From Hyphomicrobiales bacterium (GTDB lineage Bacteria > Pseudomonadota > Alphaproteobacteria > Rhizobiales > Rhizobiaceae), in assembly GCA_900469345.1 (NCBI GenBank), contig UBWZ01000014.1:62001-126000 (forward strand): a stretch of DNA of 64,000 nucleotides. The letters are read 5' to 3'. The stretch's first letter is position 1. Each line of letters begins with the position of its first letter. A program made the position numbers and the translations under genes. The notes under the pieces were generated by a model. The model made no database searches, was not told the DNA's origin, and saw only the letters and a list, made by a program, of their open reading frames with translations. Positions 61,609 through 64,000 of the stretch are shown here, in pieces.

Positions 61609-62459
61609 GATTTCGGGCCTTTTTCCTGGATCGCATAGCGTCCGGTGATCATCGAGCGGATATTGTTCCAGGGCCCGGAAAGGATCACCATTGCCACATG
61701 CACGATAACGAAGATCACAAGCGCCGACGCAGTGATGAAATGGATCGTGCGCGCGGACTGGCGTCCGCCGAAAATATCAACAAGGGACGGCAGAGCGGCA
61801 TCGACGCCCGGCGACATGGTCAGGCCGGTCAAAACCATCAGAGGCAGCAGGACGACAATGACGGCCAGATAGGTGAGCTTTTGAAGCGCATTGTAATGCC
61901 TGGCCTCCTCCCCTTCGGGGAAGCGGAGACGAGCGTGGTCGAGAACCTCGCGGCCCAGATGGCGAGGCGAGAGTTCGTGCAGCTTCGGCGCCAGGTCTCG
62001 CCTGAAGTGTCCGCTCAGCAGGCTGAATCCCAGGTAGAGAATTCCATTGATCACAAACAGCCAGGCAAAGAAGAAATGCCAGCGACGTCCAGCCGCGAGA
62101 TCCTGGAACGAGGGAATTGTCGCCCAGGACGGGAAAGCTCGCGCAGTCGGCTCCCCATCAACATTGGAAACACCCAAGACGCCGGTTGTAGGGATTTGTA
62201 GCCCTGCGACACGCAAGAAGCCGCTTGGCAAGCCTGCATCGTCGTCGGAGCCAATTGTCAGGACGGCGGGGTCGCCGTTCGCGCCATAATGACCCCAATA
62301 AAGCTCCGGGTGGGCATTGAAGATCTGCAGCCCGCTCAAAAGAAGGAAGCTCAGGCAAAGCACGTTTAGCCAGTGCGTGAGCCGGGTTACAACGGAGTGG
62401 CGGCGGATGAAGATCGTCCGAGGATATTGAACATTGTCATTGGAAGCGTTTGCGCTCAT
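61605..62459 (-). CDS. Cytochrome b561-type membrane subunit
   Basis: About 284 residues with four transmembrane helices and heme-ligand histidines: RRHSVVTRLTHWLNVLCLSF (His in helix 1), RRWHFFFAWLFVINGILYLG, and ARTIHFITASALVIFVIVHV (two His). It should carry electrons between the quinone pool and the molybdopterin partner. The start is uncertain: 62459 (MSANASND) is used, and 62483 or 62471 are also possible. The 4-base overlap with the next gene shows coupling. Confidence 0.9.
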   Translation of the reverse strand: MSANASNDNVQYPRTIFIRRHSVVTRLTHWLNVLCLSFLLLSGLQIFNAHPELYWGHYGANGDPAVLTIGSDDDAGLPSGFLRVAGLQIPTTGVLGVSNVDGEPTARAFPSWATIPSFQDLAAGRRWHFFFAWLFVINGILYLGFSLLSGHFRRDLAPKLHELSPRHLGREVLDHARLRFPEGEEARHYNALQKLTYLAVIVVLLPLMVLTGLTMSPGVDAALPSLVDIFGGRQSARTIHFITASALVIFVIVHVAMVILSGPWNNIRSMITGRYAIQEKGPKS

Positions 62460-62566
62460 CTCAGCGTCTTTCATCTGTGGCATTTACGGCTGCAGATCGA
62501 ACAACCTCGATCTGTAGTCACCGGCCGAAGCAGTATGGCGGCTGCTCCGGCCAGTGACGGCGTGGC

Positions 62567-63193
62567 TTACATGGGTGGAACCACGCCGTTCTTGCCGACG
62601 ACCACCTGGTGGGCGATCGGGCCTGTTGCAGCCTTTTCGGCGGTGATAAAGACAACGGCGCCGGGAACGAGATCATCCTTGGTGGCTCCAGCGATGGTCA
62701 CGACAGGTGTCCCATCCGGAATGGCGATCCTCTTTTCCTTCCCATGATAGGTGACCGTGACGGTCCGGCCATCGACGCCCTTAACGGCATCCGCGACCGT
62801 CGCATTGGTCATGCTGCTGTCGGGCTTCAGATCCCAGCCGTAGCTGCCTTCGCCAAGGCCTTTCATTGCCGGCGGGAAAATGACGACCTCAAGCGCTCCA
62901 TCGCCCCCGTCGGCCTTTGGCAAGGATGCGATTCCCACGAAATCGCCCGGCTTTATGTCGGTGACCTTGGCATCCGCGACGCCCGCCACCTTCCAGTCGT
63001 CGGCAAGCGCCACATCGATTGTCTCGCCTTCGCGCGTCTTCACTTTGAGCGTTGAACCCTGGTAGTCGACGATGCTGCCGCGGACATGGATCGGCGCGGC
63101 TTTCTTATCTTCGGCAGATGCGGGTGTCGAAAGGACTGTTACCGAAAGGAGGCTGGTCAGCCCGAGGGCCAGAGCGGGGAATACATTTTTCAC
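62567..63193 (-). CDS. Periplasmic DUF5666-like protein
   Basis: A 208-residue exported protein with a signal peptide (FPALALGLTSLLSVTVLSTP, cleavage after ASA near 27). The mature part has two OB-like repeats: VRGSIVDYQGSTLKVKTREG with KPGDFVGIASLP, and VTVTYHGKEKRIAIPDGTPV with LVPGAVVFITA. No enzyme motif is seen. It heads the operon with cytochrome b561 and the molybdopterin oxidoreductase, directly downstream of a TetR-type site, so it may help the same periplasmic process. Confidence 0.85.
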   Translation of the reverse strand: MKNVFPALALGLTSLLSVTVLSTPASAEDKKAAPIHVRGSIVDYQGSTLKVKTREGETIDVALADDWKVAGVADAKVTDIKPGDFVGIASLPKADGGDGALEVVIFPPAMKGLGEGSYGWDLKPDSSMTNATVADAVKGVDGRTVTVTYHGKEKRIAIPDGTPVVTIAGATKDDLVPGAVVFITAEKAATGPIAHQVVVGKNGVVPPM

Positions 63194-63201
63194 TTTGATC
63201 T

Positions 63202-63217
63202 TCCTACTAGTTGGTAG
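63202..63217. promoter_or_regulatory. TetR operator candidate before the redox operon
   Basis: On the minus strand CTACCAACTAGTAGGA (with an internal CTAC...GTAG symmetry), 9 bases before the DUF5666-like start at 63193. It matches the site at 63861-63876 in 13 of 16 positions. Confidence 0.65.
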
Positions 63218-63260
63218 TTTCGTTGGACGCGATTGGCCTGAGCAGGCTAGCTACGCAGGA

Positions 63261-63851
63261 TTAGTGAGAGACATTCGGCGTAAGGCGGTTGAGAGCAGGT
63301 GCAAGTATCGTCGAAAAGACCTCCGGTTTCCCGTAGGCTCTCGCCGAGAGCATCGCCCCGTACACCGTCGCCAGAAATGCTTCGGCTTCAACGTGCGGTT
63401 CGCTCGTGAGATTGAGCGCTCCATTTTTGCTTCCACGCTCCATCACCGTCGTCAGCCACGATGAAATAAAGCGAAAGAAATTCGTCACCTCGGTTGCGAC
63501 TTCCGGCGGAAGAGATGGCAGTTCACTGGCGAGCAGGGCGCACACGCAGTAGGGCCTGCTCGCATCCTCGATGCATTTGGTCCAATGGTTTGCGTAAACC
63601 TTGAGGATGTCCAGAGCGTTTGGAACATTCTGTTCGAGCGCCGCCACGTTCGCCTGACCGTCTTCCCGGTAACGCTTGACCAGCTCACGCACCAGATCAA
63701 CCTTGCTGGGAAAGTGATGGTGGATGCTAGCCTTGCGTATGCCGACCACTTCCGAGATATCTGCATAGCTGAACCCGTTGTAACCCCCACTCATGATGAG
63801 GTTGCGCGCAGAGGCCAGGATTTCGTCGGAAGTGTTCGAAAGATTGCTCAT
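63261..63851 (-). CDS. TetR-family transcriptional regulator
   Basis: A 196-residue TetR protein: ILASARNLIMSGGYNGFSYA, DISEVVGIRKASIHHHFPSK (HTH) and a C-terminal ligand domain (about 60-190, with KCIEDASRPYCVCALLASEL). It lies upstream of the redox operon on the same strand. CTACC..CTAGTAGG motifs occur 9-10 bases before both its own start and the DUF5666-like start, so it probably represses both. The inducer is unknown. Confidence 0.93.
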   Translation of the reverse strand: MSNLSNTSDEILASARNLIMSGGYNGFSYADISEVVGIRKASIHHHFPSKVDLVRELVKRYREDGQANVAALEQNVPNALDILKVYANHWTKCIEDASRPYCVCALLASELPSLPPEVATEVTNFFRFISSWLTTVMERGSKNGALNLTSEPHVEAEAFLATVYGAMLSARAYGKPEVFSTILAPALNRLTPNVSH

Positions 63852-63860
63852 GGCGTCTGT

Positions 63861-63876
63861 CTACCTTCTAGTAGGC
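63861..63876. promoter_or_regulatory. TetR operator candidate before the tetR-family gene
   Basis: CTACCTTCTAGTAGGC contains the CTAC/GTAG inverted pair and matches the site at 63202-63217 in 13 of 16 positions. It lies 9 bases before the regulator start at 63851. Confidence 0.65.
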
Positions 63877-63908
63877 AGATCGTCAATAGCAAATAGTTCG
63901 TTTTCTTG

Positions 63909-64000
63909 CTAGCCGTCTGTGGAGACGGTAAGAGCTTTCCACGATGTGAGTTCCTTCTGCAACCGCTCGATCCGCGCCGTCACGTGGCTGAGGGCATCGC
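63909..64000 (-). CDS. Partial gene at the right edge, possible MerR-family C-terminus
   Basis: The minus-strand frame is open from the window end to a TAG at 63909-63911. It reads DALSHVTARIERLQKELTSW followed by a short tail. A heptad-like helix of this kind ends many MerR-family regulators, but too little is visible to be sure. Confidence 0.35.
   Translation of the reverse strand, partial: DALSHVTARIERLQKELTSWKALTVSTDG

Noticed and set aside
1-64000. CRISPR arrays, rRNA genes, replication or conjugation genes
   Set aside because: No regularly spaced repeats, rRNA-like sequence, repABC, parAB, tra or integrase genes were seen in the window.

Overview
This window looks like an accessory replicon region (plasmid, chromid or island) from an alphaproteobacterium of the Rhizobiales, most likely Rhizobiaceae. 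The reasons are GC-rich coding sequence, dense ABC-transporter catabolic operons run by LacI and IclR regulators, families frequent in that group (DUF6282, BKACE, RraA-like, HbpS-like, GFA, SRAP) and the absence of rRNA, tRNA or core informational genes. This assignment is inferred from gene content only.

Layout. (1) 0.5-7.0 kb: a LacI-controlled catabolic locus with a FAH-family hydrolase, a short-chain dehydrogenase (SDR), a shikimate-dehydrogenase-like enzyme and a complete NMT1/THI5-type ABC importer. (2) 7.1-13.9 kb: a decaying block with a ParE toxin remnant, a BKACE gene with two frameshifts, a DUF6282 hydrolase, a cupin, an HpcH/HpaI aldolase, an MFS transporter that lost about 100 internal residues, a frameshifted IclR gene and a chemoreceptor tail. 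(3) 14.0-17.2 kb: a Tat-exported Gfo/Idh/MocA oxidoreductase, a GFA-family protein and the wreck of a sugar ABC transporter. (4) 17.2-30.5 kb: a large, apparently intact sugar-acid or polyol locus. It has an enolase-superfamily dehydratase and IclR on one strand. On the other are a VOC protein, iron alcohol dehydrogenase, a second dehydratase, a mannonate-dehydratase-like enzyme, a complete MalEFGK-type importer, an aldo-keto reductase, an SDR, an RraA-like aldolase and an HbpS-like protein. Matching paired motifs lie at both of its promoters. (5) 31-46.6 kb: many small regulator plus oxidoreductase or hydrolase pairs (WYL, HxlR, MarR, LysR), a diguanylate cyclase, an IS5-like remnant beside a truncated SDR and two broken SRAP genes. 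(6) 47-53.7 kb: a LysR gene, then a CMD/NmrA-like/cupin/MscS operon with sites matching the one at its convergent Rrf2 regulator, then an SDR/AraC pair. (7) 53.9-64 kb: RidA, hydrolases, an L,D-transpeptidase lipoprotein, VOC, SDR/LysR, a chorismate mutase, and a TetR-linked periplasmic redox operon (DUF5666-like protein, cytochrome b561, molybdopterin oxidoreductase).

How the genes work together: regions 1 and 4 are import-and-degrade systems in which solute-binding proteins feed dehydrogenases, dehydratases and aldolases. Regions 5-7 look like stress, detoxification and redox modules, each with a local regulator. The most informative non-coding signals are repeated operator-like sites that tie regulators to operons: LacI at 1320 and 3427, IclR at 19289 and 22270, MarR at 42567, Rrf2 at 48034 and 51438, TetR at 63202 and 63861. 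A dispersed set of same-orientation intergenic repeats resembling a tRNA T-arm is also present. All names are family-level calls from reading the protein sequences; no database search was run.
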